The notes beneath the pieces were generated by a model that had not been told where the DNA came from, ran no database searches, and saw only the letters and a program-made list of their open reading frames with translations. Both the position numbers and the translations under genes were made by a program. Shown one piece after another: positions 33,750-44,786 of a stretch of 64,000 nt of DNA (position 1 is its first letter; every line of letters begins with the position of its first letter). The stretch is taken from NCBI GenBank assembly GCA_928724745.1, contig CAKMXJ010000024.1, positions 62,001 to 126,000 of the forward strand. Direction: 5' to 3'. The stretch is from Anthracocystis setariae (lineage: Eukaryota > Basidiomycota > Ustilaginomycetes > Ustilaginales > Ustilaginaceae).

Positions 33750-33990
33750 CTGGGAAGGTATATATGTTCATGCTCCTTTGACAAGTGGAAGAGCTGGAGG
33801 CTCATCCACTCTACACACTCTTATACAGATTAGTACAATTCCATTCTATACTCTCTCTTGTCTTGTTAAGTAGCAATAGCAGCACCATTACTACATATCA
33901 GTGTGCCTCCATTTGAGTTGGAGAACATATAGACAACATCAGCACTCACTGACATCACAGCCAGCAAGCTGTGCAAGCGACATTGTTGAT
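33750..33990 (+). repeat. Decayed LTR3-like sequence
   Basis: CTCATCCACTCTAC, GTGCCTCCATTTGAGTTGGAGAACA and nearby strings match the middle of LTR3 (compare 29265-29420) with many changes. No ends are visible. Confidence 0.45.
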
Positions 33991-34161
33991 TGGGTCCTGA
34001 TAATAACCAGTACCACTCAATAGCATTGACGACGCTTGTCTCAGTTCCTGCACCACAATACTGTCAGTGCCATACTCTCAGCGTTAGACTAGTTTGCCCT
34101 CTACTTGCTGTAGGAGTCCTCATTCCTTGTTGTACCGCACAACCTCTGAGTGGGGCAACAA

Positions 34162-34934
34162 TGTGAAAGGAAATAGGGTGGGAAATTACGGCCTTACGGC
34201 AAAGTCGAGAGTAAATGGTTAATTATGGCTTTTGAGCGTGACTTACGGAAGTAGGCGTCGGGTGATCAACCCTGACGTCAGGTTCTGACAAACTGCGGGT
34301 TTGTTAGAATCCCGGAAGTCTTAGGATGTCCAAACGTTATCTTTGTTGTTATTCCAAAGATCCACGTTGGGTCTTGTACGTTCACATTATTTTGCAGAGG
34401 TTAGGAAGCTCAAATGAGGGATACTATGAGTACTCAACAATTACTCAACGAGTTGTTGGAGAGAAGGTATGATAAGAGTAAATGGGGGAAAGATTCGATA
34501 GATTCCAAAGATCACTGACAGGGCATGACAATGTGGTCTTATATACACGATCAACTCGTCTGGATGCTCGTACGTGAGGGTGCTTGGTGATTACCTTCGA
34601 GGAGTATCACACTCATGGTGTGATTCTCCTATTTCGTTGTTGATGAGCATCTTTGTCGACGGGAGTATGGTCCATAGCGAATCTCTGCGTTACGTCCGGA
34701 TATGGTGAACCCGAGGTCAGCTTTGTGATAGTGTCTTGGAGCATATGTCTCGAACCGTGAGTCTCGGACGCGTGTGGGAATTTCCGGCAAATTCCCATAA
34801 ATGCGGTCGTGTTGGTCCGGATGCGGCTTAAAGCGTAGGTCCACATGCAGATGGCAGAACCCAACGTTGGGTTCTGGGCCGAAGGGTGAAATGCTCTAAG
34901 TGTGAGACGACATAAAGAACCCTAGGTTCTAACA
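34162..34934 (-). mobile_element. LTR family LTR5, copy A
   Basis: Plus-strand ends TGTGAAAGG and AGGTTCTAACA; the better TATA box (TGTATATAAG) is on the minus strand near 34541-34551, so the sense strand is probably minus. No matching target duplication. It contains several palindromes of the form AACCCAACGTTGGGTT. Confidence 0.7.
34856..34875. repeat. Perfect 20-bp palindrome in LTR5
   Basis: AGAACCCAACGTTGGGTTCT is its own reverse complement. Related palindromes occur near 34270, 36409-36432, 36561, 37026 and 56152. Confidence 0.9.
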
Positions 34935-35063
34935 TCCCTGAATTGAACTTAGCCAAAATTCGGAACCGGATGAAAATGGTCCGTGCGTGTTTTGGTGCGG
35001 AAATCCTCCAAACCACCACACACTTGTTGCATTGCATCCAAAATGGCCCGTACACATACTTGA

Positions 35064-35892
35064 TCAAACCGCATCGCTTCCACAGACACGTCTGTGCCCT
35101 CTGATTTGGCCTGCTACCGCTGTACGCAGAAGAAGCTACCCTGCTTGTGTTATGCTCCTGGGGTCTTAGAACCTCGGAACGTGGCGGTGCGTCTGTGTCG
35201 AGGCCAGGGGCGTGGTACCGGGTGTTGCTCCCGGGATCGTTGCCAAGATAGCGGAGCGGGTGAGCGGGAGATCGGGAGGAGGTCTGATATTTCTACCTAC
35301 TAGAGTGAGTAAGCTAAAATACAATCGACGTCTGAACGTGAGTTAGTTGCAGGGAGGATCTTCGGTATGACTTCCGGGAGCCCCTCCCGGAGATTGCCGC
35401 AGTCCCACCCTGGACCCCGATTCCTGACCTGGATCGGGAAAGCCTCCTCCCGCTTGTCACACTGCTATATTCCTTTCCGGCGCTGATGTTCGTAACAGCT
35501 TGATCGTCCCTGGTGACAGCAAATGCAAGGAATGCAAAGATGGGCACTCTAGGTGCAATGTCAACGGCGCCATGCCCTCCTTCTCGAAGCCAGCACTTGA
35601 AAAAGTGTACCTGGAGGCCCTTTTCAGCAGGAATCCCACTTTCCAGGAAGAATGGTTCACCAAAGGCTCCCAAATCCCTGCCAAGATTACCAAATGGATG
35701 CTGCCCAGCACCGAGGTCAAGCTCAAGGCTCGGAAGAAAGGTAAGCAGCCTGCAAACCGCGCCGCAGCTGCCAATTTTTTTGACCAAACTGGCTGAACGG
35801 ATCCTGAAGCTTGCCAAAGAGCTTGCCAAATGCCAAAGGCAGTACGAAGGATACCAAATCCTCTATGATTTGTCCGAATTTGGAGATTTGTA
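35064..35892 (+). pseudogene. Zn2Cys6-like protein, split by LTR2-C, 5' end missing
   Basis: Before the LTR the frame encodes the half-cluster CYRCTQKKLPC (ending near 35144); directly after the LTR and its duplication, and in the same frame, comes CKECKDGHSRC. Together the spacing is CX2CX6C-X8-CX2CX6C, the canonical fungal zinc-cluster pattern that binds DNA through two zinc ions. A conserved-looking stretch of about 80 residues follows, then an extra base in a T-run near 35776-35782 shifts the frame, and a helical tail (LAERILKLAKELAKCQRQYE) ends at 35892. The 5' part is lost upstream of a stop at 35061. It converges with the pol tail of the gypsy element, whose stop is only about 50 bp away. 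Confidence 0.65.
35148..35497 (+). mobile_element. Solo LTR, family LTR2, copy C, inside the zinc-cluster gene
   Basis: 350 bp, TGTTATGCTCCTGGGG to TGTTCGTAACA, target duplication GCTTG at 35143-35147 and 35498-35502. Confidence 0.92.
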
Positions 35893-35944
35893 ATTAGTTG
35901 CACTTTACCTTAGCCAAAGGAATCCACAAGAACCCGAAGGTACA

Positions 35945-36350
35945 TCAATGATCCCGAGATGTGTCGACCTGAGCCAAACTCTGAGATACAATGACCGGGT
36001 CTGTCCAAGGAGGCCGAATCAATCGCTGACTGCGCCAAGGTGGCTGGTCTCCTGGTGGATCTTGTTCCGACTCCATCCAAGATGGGTCTTTGGCTGGGTT
36101 CAGCACATCTGTGTCCAAGCTATCCAGCTCAGACTGCATCTGCGTTCCCGAGGGCACTGTCGGTGCCAATCCTTGAGAGTTTTGTGAGTGTTTGGCTCGA
36201 ATGATCTGCCAAACCGACACTTGCGGGTACTGTCCATACTCTGCATTGACCGTGCTCTCTATGTCGGCGTCAACTTCATCCGAAGATGGCGCAACTCTAC
36301 CAATACCATCGGTTTCCACAGTTTGGAAGGCTTGTCAAAGCCGAGGGTTG
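35945..36350 (-). pseudogene. Probable C-terminal tail of the gypsy polyprotein
   Basis: Minus-strand open frame (about 125 codons, ends at 35945) without recognised domain, continuing the element beyond the LTR5-B insertion. Assignment rests on position and strand. Confidence 0.4.
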
Positions 36351-37151
36351 TGTTGGAACGCGGAGTTCCATATTCCGTCTCTCACTTAGAACATTTCATC
36401 ATCGGGCCACAAAACCCAACGTCGGGTTTTGTAACCCGCGTGCAGGTACGCATCTTCAGCCGGATTTGGACAACCACAACAGTTTTCACAAGAAACCACC
36501 CAAAACCCACATACACAATCAAGACACTTGGTTCAAGACAAGAAGGTTCAAAACATCATCTCAAAACCCGCGGTCGGGTTATGACAGTTCCGGATGCGTT
36601 GCAAAGAAGAACGGGAAACCCTTCAACGCAACGACAGAACCACAAGTTACACAGATAAGGAACCATCCCAGCGACCGGGTAAGAAGATCACATTATGAGT
36701 ATTGCACCACCCACTAAGGGATGGCCAGTACTTGCCCAGGGAAGCGTTCTCACGAGCCCCAACGTGTATATAAGTGCCTCTTTGTTGTGACCTGTTAGTG
36801 TTCTTGAAATCCATCAAATCTTTTCCCCATTTACTCTTATCATACCTTCTCTCCAACAACTCGTCAAGTAGTCATCAAAATACTCATAGTATTCATTGTT
36901 TAAGCTTCCTACCTCTGCAAAAACAACGTGAGTGTACGAAACCCGACGTGGGTCTTTGGAATAACAACAAAGATAACGTTTGGACATCCTAAGACTTCCG
37001 GGATTCTAACAAACCCGCAGTTTGTCAGAACCCAATGTTGGGGTTGATCACCCAACGCCTACTTCCGTAAGTCACGCTTAAAGGTCAAAGTTAACCATTT
37101 ATTTTTGGCTTTGCCGTAAGGCCGTAATTTCAAGAAACCTATTCTTTCACA
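36351..37151 (+). mobile_element. LTR family LTR5, copy B
   Basis: 801 bp, TGTTGGAACGC to ATTCTTTCACA. The TATA box TGTATATAAG at 36766-36775 puts its sense strand on plus, opposite to the surrounding gypsy element, so it is an insertion and not that element's own LTR. No clean duplication (GGTTG against CCTTC). Confidence 0.7.
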
Positions 37152-37951
37152 CCTTCCCTGATATGGGCAGGTATCAGCCAATTACCATGAATGAGCGCCG
37201 TGAGCAGGCGTCCATCTACCGTCTTCAACTGATATGTACCAAGGGTTTGCTGTGAGTGGATATGATATGGTCTGAACCACTTTGCTTCGAACTTATATGG
37301 GTTCTTGTGTCTGACAAGTACCCATTTGGACTCTTGCAGCGTATGCGGCTTCACCTTTTGATCCGAGATGAGCTTTACCTGGACCGCACGGTTGTGTACG
37401 GCTTGGGCTGCAGTTTGCCGCTGCGTCCAAAGTTCTGGCAATTGATCTTCAGCATTCCCGACTGGAGCCTCTATGGCCCAAGGCTCTGCTTCATCTGTAG
37501 GTAGGCAAGGTTTGACTCTGTAGGTAAGGAAGAAAGGGCCTTTGCCTGCTGTGGCATGCGTCTGTATGCAGGTGGCAAACAAGGCTTGCCAAAGGTAGGT
37601 ATCCCAAAGCCGAGTTGGTTGTCCAACCATTAACTTGCTGAGGGTTCTACCAAGGAGCCTGTTGAAGCTTTCAACCTTTCCGTTGGTTCTTGGATGGTAG
37701 GCTGTAGTGAGCCGATGTCTAGTCCCCATCTTCTGAAGGAGAATTGAAATGACTCTTGCAATCAGGTTCTCGCCGTTGTTGCTGAGCAGTTCCCAAGGAG
37801 AGCCAAAGGTTGTGTAGATCTCATTATAGATGAAATTGGCAATCTGCCAAGCCTTGGCGTCTGGGAGGGCCTTTGCAAGCGGCCAACCTGTTGCGTAATT
37901 GATGGCCGTAACAATCCATTGGTTGCCGTCTGCTGTCTTTGGCAAGATACC
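37152..37951 (-). pseudogene. Gypsy integrase, catalytic and C-terminal part
   Basis: Starts right after LTR3-B with ILPKTADGNQWIVTAINYAT and runs through YHPRTNGKVESFNRLL to a C-terminal basic region. The usual SDNG is here SNNG, so the second catalytic Asp is lost; the Glu in VESFNR is kept. The first Asp position (normally WQIDLIG) lies before the LTR and reads WQIGLIG. Integrase was therefore already inactive or decayed independently of the LTR insertion. The frame runs into LTR5-B, which supplies an artificial stop at 37139. Confidence 0.85.
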
Positions 37952-39062
37952 TGTCAGCGGTCGGGCGCCTGGAAGATAGGCCGATCCCGGCTCGAGAGCG
38001 GTGCGGTCCTGAGGGACTGGGCTGCCGAGTTTGTGTTACGTGCCTGTGCAACTGGGAGGTACGAGGTGGGTTGCGCTGACACAACAGCAGCCCAATGAGG
38101 GCTATTGAACTGCACTTGACATGGCGGCGGCGGAGCGTGGGTTTCTCGACCGCGTTTGACCTTTTACTAACTGACCGCTGTTGGCGCTCCGTTCAGAGGC
38201 AGCACGGCGTACTCGGTATTACGGCGTGATAGCCTGGTGTCTTGTGAGCGCTCTTGACAAGGCAGAAGGCTGGTTGGGTGACTAGGTGGTCACTGGAGGT
38301 GATCACCAAGCTGTTACGGCGACGGTTTGGTTCTGGCGTCCCGGCGTTGGGTTATCGGCAGCGTTATGTGCTGCAGTGTCAGTACCGGTACTGACAAGGT
38401 CTAGCTGTTCTCTGACTTGAACAGAGGCACGCGAGAAAGCTGCAATGCTACTGTATTGCAACTTACTAAACTAGTTACTGGAATGATCGTGAAGACGTCG
38501 TTAAGAATAGATACTGAGCTGAAGACTGTGTTTGTAAGAAGTAGAGTGGATGAGGAGCTCATCCACTACGAGCCAGGTGAGGAGACATTAAGTATGACAG
38601 CTCCAAGCCCCTATGGAAAGGCCGATCCAGCGCTAGCCTATTGTCTAGCTGCATGGCCTGCGTGTGCGCTTGTGCTGGCCGTGCTACAAGCAGCTGATCA
38701 CCTCCAAGCCTCTGAGAGCGCCTGAGATGGTGTCCCTCAACTGCTGATCACCTTGAGATGGTGTTGTTGCAATCTGGCGTCTCTGCGATGTCAAACGGCC
38801 GCAATCCGACCACTATGAACAAAAGCGGCCAAAAGAGACTCTCTGGGCCAAACTTGCACTGAGAGCGGCTGGAAGGCGTGTTTTCCACCGCTCCACTTAT
38901 GCCGCCTGGGAGTCACGACACTGCTCAATACGACGCACTGCCGGCAGCGTACCTCCCCTCCCCCAATGCCAGAGCGGCCAAATACAACTCTCTCGACCGC
39001 GCTTGAGCTGAGAGCGGCCAAAAAGCAAGTTTTCCGCCGCCTCGGCTTCACCGCCTGTGGCA
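37952..39062 (-). mobile_element. Solo LTR, family LTR3, copy B, in the gypsy integrase
   Basis: 1111 bp in inverted orientation (TGTCAGCGGTCGG to CCGCCTGTGGCA), target duplication ATACC at 37947-37951 and 39063-39067. The integrase frame is continuous across the duplication. Confidence 0.92.
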
Positions 39063-41370
39063 ATACCAATGAGGCCAATTTGCCACCGTTCGAACGGCTC
39101 TATGTCGGACTTGGCCATGACCACCGCTAGTTCCCGTTCTTGACTGATCCACGGTTGGGCTGACACTTGGCAGGCTGGGCATGTCCAACAGAACTTTTCC
39201 AAGTCCATGTTGATCTTTGGCCACCATGCACGGCTGTGCACAATGCCAAGAAGTGCTTTGGAGCCAAGGTGTCCATAGCTCTCACGAATATGGGACAGGA
39301 AGTGCTGCCGATGAAGAGGCTCGGTGTAGGGAGCAACCGTACCTCTATCATCTACAATCCAACCAAGCCAACCACCAGCATCCAGCTTATAGTTGGTTGA
39401 CTCTTCTTGCACTTCTTGTCCAAGTTCACCTGAGGGCAACTGGTTGGTCCGAAGGTATTCCGCAATGAGCGGAAGGTGATCCGGTTCTTCCGTGAGTGAC
39501 CCAAGGAAGTCCAAACAATGTGAAATTGCGTCTGCAACCATGTTCTCTGACCCTTTTCTATACTGGATGTCAAGATTGTACTTGCCAAACTCTGCCAACC
39601 AGCATTTGAGACGCTTTGAAGCTATCTTGGTGGTTGGTAGGCAGGAGAGACTTTGATGATTGGTGACCACGGTAATCTTATGCCCATTGACAATGTAGTG
39701 TCGCCATGTTTGGAGTGCATGCTTGATTGCAAGCAGCTCCTTCTCATGGACAGGATACCAAAGTTCTGCGTCAATGATCTTTTGGCCGTCAAATGCCACT
39801 GGGTGGAGCTTTCCTTGCCAATCCTGGAGGAGAACACATCCAATGGCCCAGTCTGAGGCATCCGTCTTGATGGTAAATGGCCGGGAGGTATCTGGTTGGC
39901 GCAGAATTGGTGCCAAGCACAACATATCCTTCACTTTTTCAAAAGCAAGGGTACATTGGTGGTTCCAACTGATCCGATGGGTCTGTTTGCTACCCAAAGC
40001 GTCCATTGCAGGCGACAAATTTGCTGTACTAAGCAAGCTGTACAAGGGAGCAGTGACTGCAGCAAAACTACCGCCGTAACGGCAATAGTACAAGCAGAGA
40101 CCTAGAAAAGATCTCACGTCATGTACCGTAGTTGGCCAAGGCCAGTCCCTGATGACCTTGAGCTTGCTGTTGAGAGGCCAAATGCATCCGTCTTTGATCA
40201 GATGTCCGCAGAATTCCATCTCGGACTTCATAAAGGAACATTTGGACGGTTTGGCATAAAGTTGGTGTGTCTTGAGCACCGAGAGGACAATCCTGACATG
40301 TTTGGCCAGCAAACAGGAATATATGAGGATGTCATCAAGGTAAACAATCACAAACTTGCCGATGTGGTCCCGTTGTACCTGATTGATGATCGTCTGAAAG
40401 ACCAAAGGAGCATTCTTGAGGCCAAATGGCATGACCAAGAACTTGAACTTTCCGTTCTGAGTATTGAAGGCTGTCTTTGGGATGTCCGAGGTGTGCATTT
40501 GGATCTGCCAATATCCCAAGGTGAGATCAATCTTGCTGAATACAGTTGCCAAGCCAAGCTGGTCTAAGCAGTCTTGGATCTGTGGCAATGGATAACTGTT
40601 TTGGACAGTCACGGCATTGAGTGCGCAATAGTTGATGCACATTCAATAACCTCCATCCTTCTTTGGCACAAATAGAACAGGGAAGCCCCATGGTGAGCTG
40701 CTCTCTTGGATCAATCCCTGTGATAGGAGTGACCAAACCTGGGTTTCTTGCTCTTTCAGCTGACTGGCTGTCAACCGATACGACCGAATGTTCTTGGGAG
40801 GTGCCGTTTCCTTCTGAATGATCTCCAAATGACTTTGCCTTGCGCTTGGTATGTCTTTGGGCGCTTCATCTGTGGGGATGTCTGTCCAAAAGACATCAGA
40901 GAAGTCCGAAAGAATCTTTTTGAGGTCCGCATGTTCCACATTCTGAAAGTGTGCGTCCTCAGCAATGCTGTTGATAGCCTTGGCAACTGTATGAGGCCAA
41001 AGCAAAAGCATGTATGCCTCCTCTGGCTGAGCTTTTAAGACCCTCTGCATCTGCAGTGCCAAGAGGAGTTCCAACTGTCCGTCAGGAACAAAAGGCGACT
41101 GTTCCAATGAGGTTTGGCCAAGGAACGGGACATTCTGCTGGTTTCCATCATCCAATTGAAGAACCAGTTTGTCCGAAAGGAAGTCCACTGTTGCCTGGTG
41201 TTGCCAGAGCCATTCAACTCCTAGTATGAGTTTTGCCAAGGTCAAATCTATGACTGTGGCAGTGACCAAGTATTGATGTCCATCAATAACAAGGCCAAAG
41301 GTTGTCCAACCTTTAATTGTCATGGCCAAACCATCCGGTAAGGCCACCATATGTTGTTGTTTGGCACTGC
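39063..41370 (-). pseudogene. Gypsy reverse transcriptase, RNase H and integrase zinc domain
   Basis: From 41370 downward: end of protease (ILGVEWL), then RT with VPKKDGGY, a TGA stop at about 40641, MCINYCALNAV, FSKIDLTLGYWQI, MPFGLKNAP and the catalytic YLDD; RNase H with KTDASDWAIG and the Glu-containing HEKELLAI; the HHCC-type integrase zinc region (HLGSKALL, CWTCPACQ). The stop replaces the usual Arg codon after KKDGG-W and fits a CGA to TGA change. The catalytic residues of RT are present, so the element died by nonsense mutation and insertions rather than by loss of the active site. Confidence 0.9.
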
Positions 41371-41375
41371 TATGT

Positions 41376-42316
41376 TATTAGGTTCTAAAGGTCAATCGAT
41401 GCAAAGTAGCTATCGCGGCGTTAGTTTATTCAATGTTAGATACGACTTACCACACTTGGTAATGGATGTTTGACATCCGATATCCTGTTTCCTAAGTTGC
41501 AATCTTGGGGGAGTGTCGTGAGTTGTTAAGTCCGTGCTTGAACTGTCGCAGAGTTTGATGTCTGCGACTTAGTAGTGCTAGTACAATATCGATATTGAAT
41601 GGGGTTAGGGTTAGAAGCTTCGAAGGATTTGAACGAGGAAAGTCAACATCCAGTATCGGATGTTGGCACTAGTCACCAGATCTTGTGAGTCGCTAAATAG
41701 GATAGTGATTCAATAATTCTATTCACTCTCTCGGGTTCTGGTCCCGAGTCTTATATACATATGTCTTGATCCTAACTCGCACAGCAAAGGTGTCTCCATC
41801 TTTGCTGTGCATCCTATGCGTTTCCCATAGTGACTATCCTGTCCTCCGTCTGTGTCCCCAACACTCGTTATAGAGTGTTTCCCTTCATTGTGTAGGCCTT
41901 TATTCCGCTACCAAGTCTCGTACCTCAGTCATGATTGGTTCGGATCTTGTCCGCCCGTCCTTCTCTCCTCTTCCATGCTGGGCAGAAGGTTCCGTTTGGG
42001 GCAGACCGGTTTGCTATCCTTCCAATGCGGTCCTGCCATTGGGCGATGAGTGTGTGGGTTTGTAACTGAGGCTCATGATTCGTCGAGTAGTCTCAACATT
42101 CAGTGTCAAATGTTGAGACCCGTTAACGGACCAATGGGAGTAACTGTTGGGTGTTGCGTGGGTACGGAAAAATGTCTAAATTTGCCCGGCAAACATTGAG
42201 ACCGGTGTCTCGACATTTGCTGTTGCGTGTGCAACACTCATTACTGAGTGTTGTGTGCCGATATGTGATGTGCCCGATTGCGAGATGAAAAGCTGATTCG
42301 TACGACAAATCCAACA
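41376..42316 (-). mobile_element. Solo LTR, family LTR4, copy A, in the gypsy protease
   Basis: 941 bp, plus-strand ends TATTAGGTTC and AATCCAACA, target duplication TATGT at 41371-41375 and 42317-42321. The sense strand is minus by a TATATAAG box near 41748-41757 and by analogy with LTR4-B. It holds four palindromes of the CAACAYTC...GARTGTTG type (41644, 41859, 42094, 42232). Confidence 0.9.
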
Positions 42317-43085
42317 TATGTATCTGAAGCTGTGCCAAATCTGCAAACTCTTGAGCAATATAAGCCCGAGAGGCAGCTGTGTCTACCAATGCGTCCGCAT
42401 TGATGCCGTGGAGAGTCACCGCAATCCGAGGTAACTCCAAGTGATTCTCCAGATGTCCATCTTGGAGCGAGGTAAGCCAAAGTGTCAGTCCAACAACATC
42501 AGCTTCCATAGAGTCATCCAACTCTGTCTGAGGAGAGACTTGATGGTCGGGAGGATCCTCAATCACTGCTGACTGGTCCTGTTTCCCCTGAATTCTTGAA
42601 TGAGAGTGATTTGTCTAGGCGCATTTGAGTCCAAAGGAGTGCTATTGTTGCAGTTGTTTGCTGAGTGGCCCGTCTGACCACACTTGAAGCAGGCATTGCG
42701 CCTTCAGCAATCTTGGATCCACTTCTGCCTTGCACTGAAGCTGTTTGGACGTGTGTTGGATTGACCTGAGCTGTTTGGGGCCTGGGTAGAACCCAAGTTG
42801 CACGATGCTTGTCCATTCCGGGGCCGAGGCTGCTCTTGATTGGGCTGAGACTTCTGTTTGGCCTGGTTTTCCCGCATCTAGGTGTCAATCTGATCCGCAA
42901 GTCTGACGTACCCATTGTGATCTGTGGGTTTGTTGGCCGAATAAGACAATCCAGTCTTGAGGGAAGCCGAAAGTCCACGTTGGAACTTTGCCAGTATCTC
43001 GGACTCTGGAATGGGAGGGCAAATGCGTTCAGCGAGCTTGGATAGTTCCGTAGCATACTGGTTGACAGTTCGGCTACCTTGGGTG
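42317..43085 (-). pseudogene. Gypsy gag C-terminus, zinc knuckle and protease start
   Basis: The minus strand continues gag after LTR-B2 (SRTVNQYATELSKLAERI), with stops at about 42876 (TAG) and 42713 (TGA), then the CCHC zinc knuckle CFKCGQTGHSANNC near 42645-42690, which binds the genomic RNA in the particle, then the protease motif ALVDTAASRAYI near 42365-42400 (D-T/S-G class with Ala in place of Gly). LTR4-A cuts the protease right after it. Confidence 0.85.
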
Positions 43086-43792
43086 TATTGGAAGTCGACT
43101 GCGCCAAGGGGCAACCTTGACAGTAGGCAGCCAGGTACAATGAGTCTATCGTCTACCAAAGGCGCTATAGCAAGTAGCTAAGTTGCTACAGAGCTCACAC
43201 TGGTGGATGGGCATATAGAGCTGGTTCTGTTGTTATGTCAGACCAGCTAAATCTGTGACCAAGAGTGGGTGATGCCGTTAGGCAGCAGGCACAAAGGGGG
43301 AAAACCTATGTCAATACAACAGTAGCGACGTAGGTAAGGATCTGTAAAGAGCAAACATTGTGATACAGAGAAGTTGGTAATGAGTCGATTAAAGGATCAT
43401 CAACTGTGCGCTCAAAGTGCACCCTATAAGTACATATTGGTCCCCTACATTGTTATTGCTAGTAGAGATGTAGGGAACCATATAGCAACAACGTTAGTGA
43501 TAAACTGTTTGCTAAGTGTAAAGTACAGTTGATCATCAACATAAACAACAATGTTGACAATAACATGATCCAACAGGTGACATTTTGGTCAGGAATGTGA
43601 CAAAGCACAAGACCCATATTGCATAGGAATGCATGGTACCAACATTAGCAATGTCACGCACATTACTTCCTTGTCCCAAAGAATTGTGGCGGTGGCAACT
43701 GTATTGGAATGTTCCCACACTAGTTATGGACCTACCAACGTCTGTAATGTCAGATCGATGGTTGACGCAGTAGGTGACCGTATATTTCAACA
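43086..43792 (-). mobile_element. Solo LTR, family LTR-B, copy 2, in the gypsy gag
   Basis: 707 bp, plus-strand ends TATTGGAAG and TTTCAACA, target duplication GGGTG at 43081-43085 and 43793-43797. About the same as 8423-9144. Confidence 0.92.
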
Positions 43793-43797
43793 GGGTG

Positions 43798-44429
43798 CAC
43801 TGATCGTACTCCCGACGGCGCCAATCATCCGCATTGTAGTCCTCAAACTTAGTCTCCATCCAGTTCAGGAACTGTTTGCAGTCCAAGTTCTGAAAGAGAG
43901 TAGTTTGGACAGCATCGTTGTTGCTTTCAGCAAAGGTCCGCTCCAGACGGTTGCGCTCTGCAGTCCATGCCTCCTTTGCATTGCCCAAGAGGTACAAAGC
44001 GGCAAAGAGGATCTTCTTGGACTCCAACTTGAACTGTCCTCTGAGAGAGTAGAATCCGAGGTTGTCTCGGATTTCCATGAGCCAGCTTTTGACAGCATCG
44101 TTAGCCCAAGAACCCAAGAACACTGAGGGGTTGTTGATTGGCACATTTCCATGCGCTGCAACCTCCCATACAGGTTCCGTTGGACCGGCCGTTGCTGCCG
44201 ACTGCATCTGAAGTCTAGCAACTTCCTGCTGAAGCTCTGTAATGGTCCGCATCATGGCCGCCATGTCCATAGACAGACCAGATGGGTGCGCCACATTGAC
44301 AAAAGGAACCGATCCAGTTCTGAGGTTGACCGTATCACCTTGCATGTTCTGCATAGGTTGCTGAGGTGCATGCAATGAGCCTGCCACTCCTCCGAGTGGT
44401 GCCAAATCTTGTCCAGAGTTAGCCTCCAT
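43798..44429 (-). pseudogene. Gypsy gag, N-terminal part
   Basis: ATG at 44429. A Gln/Pro leader is followed by a coiled-coil segment (ITELQQEVARLQMQ) and a retrotransposon gag region (SWLMEIRDNLGFYSL, ALYLLGNAKEAW, FLNWMETKFED). The coding sequence is interrupted at 43797 by LTR-B2 and resumes on the other side. The capsid-like domain packages element RNA. Confidence 0.88.
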
Positions 44430-44507
44430 GTTTGAGATGGTTGAGTATACGTCCGTATGGTACCGAGGGTGATGAATGCTAGGCTCTGTTATCAGAAGCT
44501 ACCAATT
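44430..44507 (-). promoter_or_regulatory. Gypsy 5' leader with primer-binding-site-like sequence
   Basis: On the minus strand TTGGTAGCTTCTGATAACAG lies just upstream of gag, resembling the TGGTATCAGAGC-type primer site for initiator tRNA. The Harbinger element is inserted immediately next to it, so the 5' LTR, if kept, would begin at about 50062 with TGTGGCTCGATG. Confidence 0.35.
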
Positions 44508-44520
44508 AGGGAGCTTTTGG
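44508..44520 (+). repeat. Harbinger left terminal inverted repeat
   Basis: AGGGAGCTTTTGG, exact reverse complement of 50047-50059. A poly-T/TGACT-rich region with several GAGTCAAA strings (44545-44635) follows and may hold transposase binding sites. Confidence 0.85.
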
Positions 44521-44786
44521 TACGCCAGAAAAGCGCTTTTTTGTGAGTCAAATTTCTCTAAAGTCACATTTTTGACTTTTTGACTTTGACTCTTGAGACG
44601 GGCGTGAGTCAAATCAGGCCAAATTTGACTCACAAAACTTAGGTCCAAAAAGCTATATTGTTAAGCGTACACCAATGCGTAGGGCTGTGAAGCCAAGCTG
44701 TACGCAACTCAATCGCAACTCAATTGGCCTGAGCGGTGTTGTCTTCCTTGCTGCTGCTACCATCACTGGCAAGATTGATATTCACA

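Larger units (their letters stand above)
35945..44507 (-). mobile_element. Ty3/gypsy retrotransposon, heavily interrupted
   Basis: Reading the minus strand: gag (44429 down to about 42600), protease, reverse transcriptase, RNase H, integrase, and a C-terminal tail. The order protease-RT-RNase H-integrase is Ty3/gypsy. It is cut by LTR-B2 (in gag), LTR4-A (in protease), LTR3-B (in integrase) and LTR5-B (in the tail), and its 5' leader is cut by the Harbinger element. Removing one duplication at each of the first three sites brings the coding sequence back together. No flanking LTR pair could be assigned with confidence. Confidence 0.85.

Noticed and set aside
36351..37151. LTR5-B as the 3' LTR of the gypsy element
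   Set aside because: It directly abuts pol, but its TATA box and end sequences show the opposite orientation, and minus-strand open frame continues beyond it.
41606..41625. Telomere-like GGTTAGGGTTAG
   Set aside because: Only two units, inside LTR4-A, and not conserved in LTR4-B.
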